Assembly: GCF_000188695.1 (NCBI RefSeq)
Contig: NW_004754930.1
Coordinates: 2,297,746 to 2,330,245 of the forward strand
Reading direction: 5' to 3'
Origin: Salpingoeca rosetta
Taxonomy: Eukaryota; Opisthokonta; Choanoflagellata; Craspedida; Salpingoecidae
DNA: 32,500 nucleotides
How positions within the stretch are numbered: the first letter of the stretch is position 1; every line of letters begins with the position of its first letter. Both the position numbers and the translations under genes were made by a program. Below the pieces are notes generated by a model that was not told the origin of the DNA, did not search any database, and was given only the letters and a program-made list of their open reading frames with translations. This document shows positions 1 to 23,352 of this stretch, one piece after another.

Positions 1-106
1 GTCCACATCATCATCACCATCGTTGCTGCTGGTGCTGGTGCTGGTGCTGCTGAGGCTTGGTGTTGCATGCAGTGGTTGGTGCGTGTGTGGCAAAGGGGGT
101 CCTCAC

Positions 107-249
107 GTGCAACTTGCCACAAAGCTTTCAGTTTGCCACTTGCGGCCTCTCTCCCACACGTCTGCATCACACAACACACACGCTCACACATTACCACACA
201 CCACCACAACACACTCCCGCACACACCACAACACACGCGGGCTTACCAT
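107..249 (-). CDS. Possible 5' end of a divergent gene running off the left edge (very tentative)
   Basis: On the minus strand an ATG (247-249) is followed at once by a GTAAGC donor. A good acceptor (TGATGCAG, ending at 162) precedes an open stretch 161-107 that ends at a GTGAGG donor. Joined, this gives M plus TCGREAASGKLKALWQVA and a split codon. No family is recognised and the piece is too short to prove coding. Support is positional: a gene here would be head-to-head with the OPA3-like gene, matching the divergent layout elsewhere in the window, and the AT-richer stretch 350-480 would be the shared promoter. It could equally be chance splice-like sequence in intergenic DNA. Confidence 0.2.
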
Positions 250-542
250 GGCTGGAGGTTGGCTGGGGGTGGGTTTGGTGGTGGTGGGAGAGGCAAGGGA
301 CGGGCACGCGAACAGCACCAGCAGAAAAAAGGCACAGATGTGGAGTGGTGGTGGTGATTATTTGTTGAAGATATCCACAAATGTAGCCGCACCTCATAAA
401 ATTTCCAAAGATTTTCACCTCTTTTTGCACAGGCAGAAATCGCTGAATCAGCAATTTTTGCCCGATTGCTGGCTGTTGGCGTTCGATGTGTGCGACAACT
501 AGGAAAGAAGGAAGGACAAGCAGAGCCACAAACACACAGACA

Positions 543-583
<41 letters not shown>

Positions 584-655
584 CACACTCCAGCCACTGT
601 TGATCTCCCTCTGTACCAGCCCATCTACTTCCAGGGAAGCAAGCAAGCTTCCATC
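250..655. other. Upstream region of the OPA3-like gene
   Basis: No convincing gene is present. It holds G/T-rich and CA-rich simple sequence, an AT-richer patch around 350-480 that stands out from its GC-rich surroundings and may be promoter sequence, and a (CA)n tract at about 546-580. Open frames here are short and shift between simple repeats. Confidence 0.4.
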
Positions 656-907
656 ATGTCTGCGTTACCCATCATGAAGATCATGAGCTTGACCATCAAG
701 ACGGTGGCCAAGCCAATCTCAAAACTGCTCAAGGTACGTGCATGTGTGTGTGTGTGTGTGCGCGTGTGTACGTGTTCAGTGGGTATGGTGTGGGGCACTC
801 ACACTGCTGCTCCATCACTGCTGCTCGCTTGCTCCCTCACTCACATGTGTATGCAATCGCTTTCTCAATCACTGACTCACACTCACACACACACTGCCCC
901 CCTCCAA

Positions 908-941
<34 letters not shown>

Positions 942-1462
942 CCTGCTCATGTTAGCAACAAGCCATGACGCACGAGACGCTGAGGCAGCGGGTGGTTGTG
1001 CCAGTGGGACAGGCAACCCACTGGATCTCCGTGCGACTGCAGCGGTTGACGATGAACAGCTCCAGGCGGGACGTGAAGCCACTCAGCGAAGATCTCGCCG
1101 TGACGTACGGTGCAGAGTTTATCGGCGAGTTCTTCATCTTCAGCGTGGCCACCGTCATGCTGGTCGGGGAATACAACGCCTCGGCCAAGAAATCCGCCGC
1201 CAAGGAGGCCAAGCTGCAGAGCACCCTCGCTTCCTTGCGCGATGACATTGAGCAGCTGCGTGCCCAGCAGGCGGACACACAGGAGCAGCTCAGGACGGTG
1301 CTGGCCCAGCTGCAACAGCAGCAGCAGCAGCAGCGAGGCGCCAACCCACACAACACAGCAGCTGTGGATGCCACAGCGGCGGCAGCAGCAGCAGCAGCAC
1401 AGTCACCGTCTGCTAAGACCACCAGCCAAGCCGGCTTTTTCAACTTTTGGCCCTTCGGATAG
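656..1462 (+). CDS. OPA3: OPA3-like mitochondrial protein
   Basis: Exons 656-733 and 956-1462, 194 aa, close to animal OPA3 (about 180 aa). The intron interrupts in phase 0 after MSALPIMK...ISKLLK (GTACGT donor, GTTAG acceptor). Family features visible are the basic amphipathic N-terminus with the 'KxxxLxIKxVAKPIxKxLK' pattern, the central QATHWISVRL segment (residues 45-54) matching the conserved 'Y/HW' motif, the VKPLSEDLAVTYGAEFIGE stretch, and one hydrophobic segment at about 81-98. A coiled coil (about 105-150) follows, then poly-Q, poly-A and an aromatic end (FFNFWPFG). OPA3 proteins act at mitochondrial membranes in morphology and lipid homeostasis; the exact biochemical role is unsettled. 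The Q/A-rich extension is lineage-specific. No canonical AATAAA was seen downstream. Confidence 0.88.
734..955 (+). other. OPA3 intron with GT tract at the 5' side and CA tract at the 3' side
   Basis: GTACGT donor and GTTAG acceptor. The 5' half carries (GT)n at about 744-772 and the 3' half (CA)n at about 910-941, so the transcript has complementary (GU)n and (AC)n arms flanking a loop. Confidence 0.8.
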
Positions 1463-1936
1463 TGTGTGTGTGTGTGTGTGTGTTTATGTGAGTGAGTGCG
1501 TGTGTGTGTGTGTGTGTGTGGCGATGGAGGCCGTCGCCCGGGACATGTGTGTGTGTGTGTTTCTGGCAGGTACGATAATCAACCCACCAAACACAACATA
1601 GAGTGAGCTTCACCATCTTGTGTACACAGAGTAATAAGTAAACGCTTCGATGGTTTGATGGATTAATGTGATGGATTAATGTGATGTCTGCTCATTTGGT
1701 CGAGAGGGTCCATGTAATCAAGATGCCACGAACGACAGACAAGACAGACAAGAAAAAGGTAAACAGACAAGACAGACACCCCGCACAACAACAGGCCGCA
1801 TGCTTTGTAAGGAAGGAAGAACAACAACATCCAACAGGGGCTTCACTGCGCACACGGAGACACATACAGACACAGAGACACACAGAGGCTGTAAATGCGT
1901 GGCAGGTGTGTGTGTGTGTGTGGGGGGGGGGGGCGT
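1463..1936. other. Convergent intergenic region between OPA3 and SRP54
   Basis: Holds (GT)n at 1464-1485, 1500-1520 and 1548-1562, a twofold direct repeat of GATGGATTAATGT at about 1659-1684, AGACAGACAAG repeats at 1735-1780, and a GT/poly-G run (1908-1933) ending next to the SRP54 stop codon. No exact AATAAA for either gene and no coding sequence recognised. Confidence 0.5.
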
Positions 1937-6653
<4,717 letters not shown>

Positions 6654-7048
6654 CTTGCTCGCTTGTCTTGTCTGGTCTGTGTCTTGGCGTTGTCGGCTGG
6701 AGCGATATGTGTGTGTGGCAAATACCAAAGTGGCAAAAAGGCAATCGCCGACCAGCCGGCCGGTGGTGTGGCAAAATAATCTGAATCGCAGGTTGTAACA
6801 GGATAAAGCGCAGTGCGTTCGTGCCGGCATTTTCAAATTCCATACCCCTGACACACAGGCGACAAAGCGCGGGTGTGCATTGCCAGCCAGCCAGCCATCG
6901 ACCCTCCCCTTCACAACCCCTGCACACCCTCGTCCATACGCAGGCACTCAAGCGTGAGACACCCAGGAACACACAAACACAAGCAATATCACACACACAG
7001 GAACACTCCCAGAGACAGCTGCTCGACGAGCCAAGCGAGTCGTGCACC
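6654..7048. promoter_or_regulatory. Divergent intergenic region between SRP54 and RhoGEF start codons
   Basis: This 395-bp stretch separates two oppositely oriented start codons and must hold both 5' ends. An AT-richer core (about 6720-6845) with GGCAAAAAGGCAATC and GGCAAAATAATC stands out from the GC-rich flanks. No TATA or other named element is claimed. The right half is CA-rich and may be 5' UTR of the RhoGEF gene. Confidence 0.5.
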
Positions 7049-9260
7049 ATGGACAAGCGGCAAGTTCATGGTTGGAGTGCAAAGCAACCACAAGCATCAG
7101 CACAAGCACAAGCACAGGCACCAGCACAAGCACAGGCACCAGCACAAGCGCCACAGCCATCTCAGCAGCGTCATGGCTGCACTCCACATGCTGCTGTACA
7201 GCAAGGGGAGAGGGCCGGACTGCACCGAGATTCTCAGCAACGCGAGCCACAGACAAGAGAGAAGCGAAGCGCCCTGGAAACCTCGCACGAGTCACTCATG
7301 ATCACCCCGTTGCGGCGGTCCAGACCAGTGCTGAGCGCGCGGCCACGCGGTACCATGGACAGATCCATGCTTTCCCCAGTTACGGAGGAACACACTGCCA
7401 GCAAGGCTGATGGCAGTGGAAGTGCACAACCACGGCGTCGGCAGCCACCAGTCCCATTTCGTCCGCACGTAAGGACACACATGTCAGAGTGATTCAATTG
7501 CTGCTCTGGATGCTCCCTGTGCTGCTGTTTTACTGCTACTTAGTAGTGCTCTTGCAATTTTCCGTGATATTGTTTGGCTGTGGCCGCCCTGCTGCTGCTA
7601 GTTGCAACTGCTTGGTGCTCCACCTTCGTTGGAGTTGTGCGACTTCATCCACATTGTACAGTGTGTTTTACATTGTTGTAGCAGCTCCTCGTCATGCATC
7701 GCAGGCCCATCAGCTCACGATCTGCTCTGCGTTCTACACCAATGCGTGCATCCCTGCAGAACCTTCGCATCAATGTACAGGGCGGTGGCGGCGGCGACGA
7801 GACTGTTGCCGATGACGCCGACAGCAAAGCGATGGTGCTCGATGTGGATGATGTTGCAAATGAAGACATTGCATGCAAGCGATCAAAATGCCTGGACTCC
7901 AGCCCCATCGGGACCTACAGCAGCACTTCATCACTGCGCAGCGATCACGTCACGCCATTTGGCTCCCCAGATGAAAAGGCACAAGGTGTGTGCTTTTGTT
8001 AGCTTGTTAGCTTGTTTGTTTGTCACGTTTGTCACTTGGTTTGATTTGTTTGTGTGCATGTGATTGTGTTGTACACTCTTTTGCTCTCGCTCTCTGTTTG
8101 TCTCGCTCACTCACTCACTGACTCGCCCACTCATATTTACACACACACACTCACTCACTCATTCACTCACTTACTTGCCCACTCACTCACTCATCACATT
8201 TGCACACTCACTCACACACACACACACTCACTCACTCACTCATTCACTCACTCACTCATTCACTCGTTTTTCCATGGTGGTGCGTGTTACATGCCTTGTT
8301 GACTGCGCGTTGAGTCGATAGAGCAAGAGGCAAAGAGCATTGCCCGACAACAACGAATGCGAATCTTGCAGGAAGTCGTCGACACAGAGCGGACATATGT
8401 CAACGGCATTGAGACGATGCTGGTCCACTTCAAAGTGCCCATGGTCACAAGCAGCGCAATCTCACTTGAGGTACAAGTGATCGTTCCTTGTGCACTTCTG
8501 CATGTTTGCCAATGCATATGAGGGTGTGCTGCTGTGATTTTCTTGGTTGCTCCTGTTGGGAACCTGAACTGCCTGCTTTGTGGGTGGTGCCGTCACAGGA
8601 GATCACAACACCTGCTTACGCTTGCACGTGTTATCAACCAAACACCGAAGGATGCGCAACGGCTGTTCCCCAGGTCCCTGGACAAGCTCTTGGAAACGCA
8701 CAAGCAGCTGCTGGAACAGCTGCAGACGCGGTTTCAGCTCTGGCCAGCAAACACAGACTCGCACGCAGGTACGTAAGGTGGGGGTTTGTCGAGCGTACGC
8801 CATACTGTGGGACCAATGAGACAAAACATTGATGGCGTGGAATCGAAATCGCAGCAAACTTTAACACATCGTGTGCTCACGTTGTGCGTGCGTGTGTGTG
8901 TGTGTGTGTTTGCGCGATGACTTCTCTTAGCTGTGGTCGGCGATGTTTTTGGACGCGGACTTGCAAGTCGGGCGTTTTTCCAGCAATACACGGAATACGC
9001 GCGCGAATTTATCGACAGCATGCAGCACCTGGCAAAGGTAACGTAAAAGGAGAAAGTGGACGTGTTCACTTTGTATGCGCGTGTGTGTGCGTGTGAATGC
9101 TTGTCGCGTTTGTGTGCGTGTGTGGGTGAACAGTCTGTGTGTATTGCCTGGCGCTGCTGTGCTCTTGGATGCGTCCTCTCACCTGCGTGGTTGCATTTAC
9201 TTGCACCGCTCGTTTATGCGTTTTTCACAACTCCTCACCGCCGAGTGTCTGCCTTTGCTC

Positions 9261-9342
<82 letters not shown>

Positions 9343-11926
9343 GTATGACCATTAACAGCTGACGCGCACCAACAGCAACTACGTTGGCTTCCACGACGAC
9401 ATTGTGCGTCTGAAGCCTGGGCGACTCGACTTGGCTGCATACCTCCTCACACCAATCCAGCGCCTGCCACGCTACATTCTCCTCATCACAGAGCTCATCA
9501 AGGTTTGAGTGTGTGCGTGTTTGTGGGTGTTTTGATGAGTGGGCATTTGTGTGCACACGTGACCATGAATTTGCGTGTGCACGCGTAGGTGCTTTGATGC
9601 ATTTACTGAGACTACTGTGCGTGCATCCCAGTTCGTTCCACCACACTCACACACTGTCTAATCATTCAGGTCACGCCTTCTGATCATCCTGATCACCAGC
9701 AACTTTGCACAGCATTGGAGAAAATCAAGGTACGTGCGTGGGCGTGTGTGTGTGTGTGCGTTGCATGTGCGTGTGTGCGTGTGCGTGTGCGTGTGCGTGT
9801 GCGTGTGCGTGTGTGTGTGTGTGTGCGTGTGTGTGTGTTTTGTTCTTGTGTGGTTCTGGGTTGATGCATCAAAGCTGTGTTTTGTTCCAGACGTCACCTT
9901 TGATGTGCGCGTGCATGTGTTACGAAGGTGCTGATGGATCAACTCAACGACAGCATCACCAAAGGCCAGGAGCTGGTACGAATTGAAGTTGACTGCCGTG
10001 CCTGTGTGGTGTGCGAGTGCTTGCTTGCCATTTCAGGCGGTTGCACCATTGACATGGAAATTGTTTGTTCACATGAGTGTGTTCCATTGTGTGTTCGTGT
10101 GTGCGTTCGTTTATCCGTGTGCGTGCGTGCGTGCGTGCATGTGTGTGTGTGTTCGTTTATCCGTGTGTGTGCGTTCGTTTATCCGCGTGTGTGCGTGTTT
10201 CTTGTTTTGTTCAGGTGGACGCATTTCGACGCCAGGGAAAAACAAGGCGCCCGCCAGGAAAAGGGTTGGTTGATCTCTGATCAAAGGAACTGCCGTGCCA
10301 TGGCACCGGGAGTGTGTTGGTCATCTTCTTTTCCCTTTTTCTATCACTGTTGTTCTCATCTATGCTGAGGTGTTCGAACACTGTACGTGTATATGTGTGC
10401 GTGTTCGTGTCCTGTGAACAGGAGACGAAAGCGGCGGCCAATGTCTCTTACGTCGACACTCACCATCATGGTATGCACCAAGGGCTGGGGTAGTTCGACC
10501 ACAACACCTGAAGGAGATGGCAGTTGGCATCACGCTTGGTGTTTGCACATACACAACCATAAATGCACACGCACAAAAGCAATTAGCCCACACAAACACA
10601 CACGCACACACACACACACATTAACCACGTGCTCACATCTCATGGCCATCGTGGTTGCATGCTGCGCTGTGTCCTTCAGGCGGAATTTGAGCGCCGCTGT
10701 CAAGACGACGAGCACAAGGAAAATGCAGCGAGCAAGAGGGGGTCGTCGCATTCCGAGGGCAGCGGTGTTGCTGAAGAGCTGGCCGCTGCACACGACACGC
10801 AGGGCAGGATTGGCACGCTTCCTTCGCGCTGGAGGTACGTGTGTTCGTGAATGTGTGTGTGTGTGTGTGTTCGTGGATGTGTGTGGACTCTTGTAGTTGT
10901 AAATGTGTGTGTGGCTGTGTGTGCGTGTTTGCAGTTGCAAATGTGTGTGCGTGTATGTTTTCTTAGTGGGTGGTCGTTCTTGTACTGGTGTGCGCGTGCC
11001 GCCTGTGTGTTTGCTTGTGGATTGCGTGCGGGCGTGAATGAAACTGCAAAACCATGCATAGCGGTGCTGCCAACTGACTGTTGCCAATTGCTGCACGCAA
11101 CCTTGCACTTCCCATGTGCCGATGCTAACGATGATTGTTTGCATCACAATGTGTCCTCCACTGCGCTGTCAGTACGAGCATGGCACAGATGCGCACTGCG
11201 GGCGGCGCAAAGCGCATGAGCGCGGGCAACTACGAAGAAGAAGTGGCAAAGAAGGCAGCTGGCCCGGCCAACCGCCGTGGCAGACCATTGTACGTTGGTT
11301 AACACCAGGGTAGCGTGTGTGTGTGCGTGTGCGTGCGTGTGTGTGTGTGTGCGAGTGTATTTGCGTGTGTGTGTGTGTGTGTGCGTGCGCATGTGTGATA
11401 TGATCTGCAACTGGATGTTACTGTCTCAACGTCACACCATTTACCGAAGCGCTTTCTCTCACACACGCACACACACACACACACATGAATACACATTGCT
11501 CTCACTCTGCAGCGCCTTCAAGTTTACGGGCGGATTTCGAGACAAAGAGAGCAGGCAGGACGGGCGACCACAGTCGTGGTGGCAGCGCGCGCGCTCATCT
11601 TCGCTCGGCAGGGCAAAGTCAACGACAAGTGTTGCGGAAGCAGCAGCAACCGGTTTGCAGGACGCGGACAGGCAGACTGGTGAGAGCAGTGGAGCAAAGC
11701 AGAACGAGAAGGCGGGCCTGACTTTTGAAGGCGCAACAGACCCCACGAAAGATGCTTCATCCACAGCACAGCAGAGCTCCCAAGCGCGAAGTGCCATGAT
11801 GCAACTGGCTGGTGTGGCTGCGACACACAGTCGGCGCGGCAGCGACAGTGGCGCCTCCAAGGCGAAAGCGGCCGCAGCGCTGGTGGCCCAAACTCATGCT
11901 ACAACTACCACACACGTGCGCCAGAC

Positions 11927-11967
<41 letters not shown>

Positions 11968-12925
11968 CGGACAACAATAAAACACAAAACAACAGCAGCA
12001 ACAGCAACCAGAGGAAGAGTTCTGGGTATGACAGCAAGCTTGCTGGTGCCGGTAACATGCACCAAGTACACAGGCAGCGTGCAAAGCATGCAGACGGCAC
12101 GCGCCATCAGCCGTTGCAACAAATCTCCAACGTCATCGACACCCGGCAACAGCAGGCACAGGTGGGGCATGAATCGATCAGCTGATTTCGTACAGTGAAG
12201 AACAATGTGATGTTGTTGCTTGCTTCTTGCTCAAACACAAAACCACTCACTTGCACTCACGCACGCACACGCACACACACACATGTACACTCCTACACAC
12301 GTATACATACTCTTACTTGCACACGCTCACACGCACACACGCTCACACGCACACACACACCGACAACCACAATCGCCCATACCCACAATCGCTCTCTCTC
12401 ACACTCAATCACACTCACTCATGCATGCATGCGTATGCATGATTGTCTGCAGGAGAAGGTGGTGATCAGTCGGCCGTATCAGTTCCGCCACGTGCAATCT
12501 GGAACGGGCGGGCTGAAGGCGTTGAAGGATTCCCCGCGCCAAAGAACAAACGCTGTGCGCCATCTACTTGTTGCACCAGCAAAGGCAGAGGAAGCGAGCA
12601 AGCATGTGGAGATTACCCGGGCACATCGCAGCCTGTCACATGGCGACTTGAGGCAGATTGCGGTTGTGAAGGAGCAGTCTATGGTTGGGAAGGGCCAACG
12701 CACGCGTCGTGCCGAACACGCAACGGAGCCGCGACAGCAGCTGCAGGAAGAGGAAGGCCAGCAGCCGCGCAGTCGACTGTCCAGCGCAAACAGCAGCTTG
12801 ATGAGCAGCAAGCTGGCTCTTTCTGCCACCCCCTCGGAAACGGCATCACCGGTTGTGCACCTGTTTCGGAAGCCGGAGCGCCGCGGAAACGCTGCCGGAA
12901 AGCGCCTGCTGCTGCACCAACACAC

Positions 12926-12970
<45 letters not shown>

Positions 12971-13349
12971 CCAACAACGGCAACAGCAACAACGCTCGCA
13001 TCCGTTTGGTGTCATCCAGCGTGGCGGCCGCCCGGAACCACGCCGCCACCCGCGCGTCGCCGTGCTGGGCTCCGCTGGCGCCAAGGATGGAGATGAGCAC
13101 CACCACCAACCACATCCACACCACCACAGTGAACACCACCACCCACAGCAGCAGAAACAGCAACAGCAGCAGATGAGGGTGTATGATTCGCCGCGGCACT
13201 ACTCGAGCAGTGCGAGTCGTAAGCAGGAGCAGCACCGCGGCGCGCTCATTGTTGAGGATATCGGGGAGGAGGAGTGCCTTGAAGTCAAGGCCGTCCGTGG
13301 TCGTGCATCGACGCAGCCCGAGTCTGGTGTGCGTGTCACGCTCATCTAG
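7049..13349 (+). CDS. Dbl-homology RhoGEF with C-terminal CRIB-like motif and long disordered regions
   Basis: Modelled exons: 7049-7468, 7685-7985, 8322-8470, 8651-8768, 8931-9037, 9359-9502, 9670-9729, 9928-9975, 10215-10264, 10422-10470, 10680-10834, 11173-11289, 11513-12161, 12453-13349; 3264 nt, 1087 aa, phase-continuous. Residues about 252-447 form a DH domain: ILQEVVDTERTYVNGIE (CR1), GDVFGRGLASRAFFQQYTEY (CR2), and the hallmark LTPIQRLPRYILLITELIK (CR3, about 395-413). DH domains catalyse GDP release from Rho/Rac/Cdc42 GTPases. No PH domain follows; a short basic GKGRRKRRP and disordered Ser/Gln-rich sequence do. Exon 14 starts with VISRPYQFRHVQSG (residues 793-806), resembling the CRIB core ISxPxxFxH, then poly-Q (about 12928-12969) and His-rich tracts. 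The start (CACCATGG context) and the exon 1-2 join are the weakest parts; an alternative start is 7694. Exons 4 and 8 use AAG acceptors, forced by frame. Confidence 0.85.
7679..7684 (+). other. Tandem NAGNAG acceptor (TAGCAG) before RhoGEF exon 2
   Basis: Two adjacent acceptors, TAG ending at 7681 and CAG ending at 7684, are both in phase with exon 1. They differ by one Gln codon at the start of exon 2 (QLLVM or LLVM). Confidence 0.5.
8101..8266. repeat. (TCAC)n-rich imperfect tetranucleotide tract in RhoGEF intron 2
   Basis: CACT/TCAC repeats with CA and CATT interruptions fill most of the 3' half of the intron (7986-8321). Confidence 0.9.
9262..9336. repeat. (GT)n microsatellite in RhoGEF intron 5
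   Basis: About 37 units lying close to the acceptor (exon 6 begins at 9359), an exception to the common GT-first order. Confidence 0.95.
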
Positions 13350-13985
<636 letters not shown>

Positions 13986-15598
13986 ATGTTCTCTGCTGTT
14001 CGTCGCTTGGCCACCGTGCCCGCAGGTGCGTGCAAGAAGAACGAGCAGCGAGAGGGAACCGGGTTTGACGATGTGACGCGGCATGTAACTTCAACGGTTG
14101 CCAGCGTTATCAGACTGCTGCTTTGTTGACATCGGTTGTGCTTGTGTATTGGTTCCTCACATCAGACACACACACATGATGCGTGCACACACCCACGCAC
14201 ACACACACATGCACACATGATGCACACACACACACACACACACACACATGATGCACACTCTCAACCCAGGCGCACCCTGGGCGCTGGGAAAGCTGAACCA
14301 CGTCGCTGTGGCAGTGCCTTCTCTTGGTTAGCATACACACGCATGTGTTTGTAGTTCGCGGTGCATGTCATGTGTTTTGAAGAGAGCAGGAGACAGGTAG
14401 TAGCAGTTGTGCACCTGCATCCCTGGCTTTACGCACTTGACACTCCGTTGCTTTGTCGGTTGGTGTGTGTTTACATCTGCTTGCAGAGAAGAGCGTGGCC
14501 CTCTACCGTGATGTGCTCAAGGCAAACGTCAGCGAACCGCAGGTGAGATCACGACTTCTTGTGTCAGTGTGTGTGTATGCGCATGCGTATGTTTCTTGCC
14601 AAGCCATTGTCCTACACCTCTTCTGACCTGGCCTTGCTTTGTCGGGTGCAGGCGCTGCCAGAGCACGGCGTCACCACCGTATTTGTCAACCTCGGTGACA
14701 CAAAGATTGAGGTGAGGTGGTTGGTTGTACAAAGTCCTGTTGTTGTGTGCGCATCAAATGTGACTCTGTTTTACATTAGCGTTCAGCCCTCAAGCTGTTA
14801 AGCACACACGCACATGCACAGCCACACGCACGCACACTCACACACTCACGCGCGCGCACACACACATGCGCACACATTCACACACTCACGCGCGCACACA
14901 CACACACACATGCACACACATACACTCTTGCTCACACTCATCCACCACCCCCACACGCAATCCTGCAGCTGCTGGAAGAGTTGGGCGACAAGAGTCCAAT
15001 CGCCAAGTTCATGGAGAAGAACCCGAGCGGTGGCATGCACCACATCTGCATGGAGGTGAGCGACATCAAGGCCGCAATGCAGCAAGTCAAGGACAACGGC
15101 ATCCGCACCCTCACACCAGAGCCAAAGGTTCGTGGCACACGTGTGAAGTGGGCGCATGACGGCGGTGACGTTGCCGCGCATGCTGCGCACCATTCCTTTC
15201 TTGTTCAATCGTGTGATCGTTGATCGAGCTGGTGTTTGGCGACTCACCAAGCGCACCCTTGACCTCCCCGACGATGCTCGTATCCGTCTGGATTGGCTCA
15301 TCATGCCATGCGTCAGATTGGCGCTCACGGCAAGCCCGTCGTCTTCCTCCACCCAAAGGTACCGCCTTTCTCAATTCACGCGTGTTTGTGTTGCTTGGTT
15401 GCATGTTGATGGGTGTGCGAATGTTTTTGTGTGTGTCCGCGATGGGGGGGGGGGTAACAGGCATGCGCGCGTGTGATGTTGCTGTGCGTCGCAACCCTCA
15501 CAAACGCTTGCCCCACCCCCCCCCCCCCACACACACACCCACACGCTACACGTTCGTAGGACTGCAACGGCGTGCTGGTCGAGCTTGAGGAGGAGTGA
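13986..15598 (+). CDS. MCEE: Methylmalonyl-CoA epimerase, mitochondrial
   Basis: Exons 13986-14025, 14270-14326, 14487-14542, 14652-14711, 14969-15127, 15317-15358, 15560-15598; 453 nt, 150 aa (human protein 176). It interconverts (2R)- and (2S)-methylmalonyl-CoA in propionyl-CoA breakdown. This is a small vicinal-oxygen-chelate protein with two betaalphabetabetabeta modules. Expected metal ligands are visible: His in LGKLNHVAVAVPSL, His in GGMHHICMEV and Glu in GVLVELEEE. Other signature segments are ALPEHGVTTVFVNLG and IGAHGKPVVFLHPKDC. The N-terminus MFSAVRRLATVPAG is Arg-rich and lacks acids, as expected for a mitochondrial presequence. An internal GAG-GTGAGC in exon 5 looks like a donor but the conserved EVSDIKAAM reads through it. 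AATAAA at 15725 fits as its poly(A) signal. Confidence 0.96.
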
Positions 15599-16063
15599 TC
15601 ATGTGCTTGATCACGTGTCCGACTTCACCACCCGCTCCCCTCTTCTTTCTTGCTCTTCGTGCCCGAAACATGCACACCTGTTCCCCACACCGGTGACCAG
15701 CAGCTGCGATGCTTCTTCAACATAAATAAAGGATTGATCATCAAATCACAGGACGGGTGGCTGCATTGTATTGCTCAGTCGTTGCGTTACGCTGAGAGAC
15801 GGTCGGTGAACATAACGCTGTTGATCCCCAACAGAAACAAAATGTCACACACATGTACACACATGTACAATGCTGCGCAGAAACGGACATGGCAAGAAGC
15901 AAGCACATGCCATGAGCACCGACAAGCACAACAAAGAGAGATTAGGAGAGAAGCTGAAAAGAACAAGTGACACGAAGCATTGTAGGCGGGGGGGGGGGTT
16001 CTGAACAGAGTGAGAGGGAGGTGGATGTAACATGTGACTGCAGGTTGGTCGCCAAGACACCCA
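15599..16063. other. Convergent intergenic region between epimerase and SH2 gene
   Basis: Non-repetitive apart from a poly-G run near 15988-15997. It holds the epimerase poly(A) signal and the 3' UTRs of both genes. No coding sequence or RNA gene recognised. Confidence 0.5.
15725..15730 (+). terminator. Poly(A) signal AATAAA of the epimerase gene
   Basis: Canonical hexamer 127 bp past the TGA stop, in CATAAATAAAGG. Confidence 0.7.
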
Positions 16064-22860
<6,797 letters not shown>

Positions 22861-22974
22861 CGTCTTAGAGCAGCGTCTTGTGCTGTGGTTTGGTGGGCGT
22901 GGGAGGACAACACAACCAGCCAGCGGTTCGTGGCTTGTAGAAAACTGTGCGTATCTTCAAACAAACGTCGAGCC
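22861..22974. promoter_or_regulatory. Compact divergent promoter between SH2 and ERCC6L2 genes
   Basis: Only 114 bp separate the SH2 start codon (minus, 22860) from the candidate ERCC6L2-type start codon (plus, 22975), so both promoters must overlap if both starts are right. It is non-repetitive. It contains TGTGGTTTGGTGGGCG and TTCAAACAAACG; no named element is claimed. Confidence 0.4.
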
Positions 22975-23004
22975 ATGAACGACGAGGAGGATGACGGGTT
23001 TGTT

Positions 23005-23072
<68 letters not shown>

Positions 23073-23311
23073 TGTGTGTGCTTGTGTGTGCTTGTGTGTG
23101 CTTGTGTGTGCGTGTGTGTGTGTGTGCGTGCGTGTGTGCGTGTGCTTGTGTGTGTGTGATGCATTTGGACACCTTCTCTGGCTCTTCTCTCACACCTCTT
23201 GCTTGACACCACTCTCGCTCGTGCAACCGCAAACACAGATGGATCTCCACGCAGACGCGGTCAGTTCATCGACACAATGATACACACAAACAATCGGACG
23301 CGTTCACACAA

Positions 23312-23352
<41 letters not shown>

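Noticed and set aside
7489..7815. Hydrophobic frame (IQLLLWMLPVLLFYCYLVVLL) suggesting a small membrane protein
   Set aside because: It lies in the T-rich intron between RhoGEF exons 1 and 2 and runs out of frame into exon 2. There is no independent support.
8596..8650. RhoGEF exon 4 starting after CACAG at about 8598
   Set aside because: In that model the phase from exon 3 puts the DH helix out of frame. Starting at 8651 after GAAG gives SLE-DAQRLFPRSLDKLLETHKQLL, which fits the DH fold.
9890..9927. RhoGEF exon 8 starting after TTCCAG at about 9889
   Set aside because: A TGA stop (9901-9903) lies in the required frame, so the acceptor must be the later GAAG at 9927.
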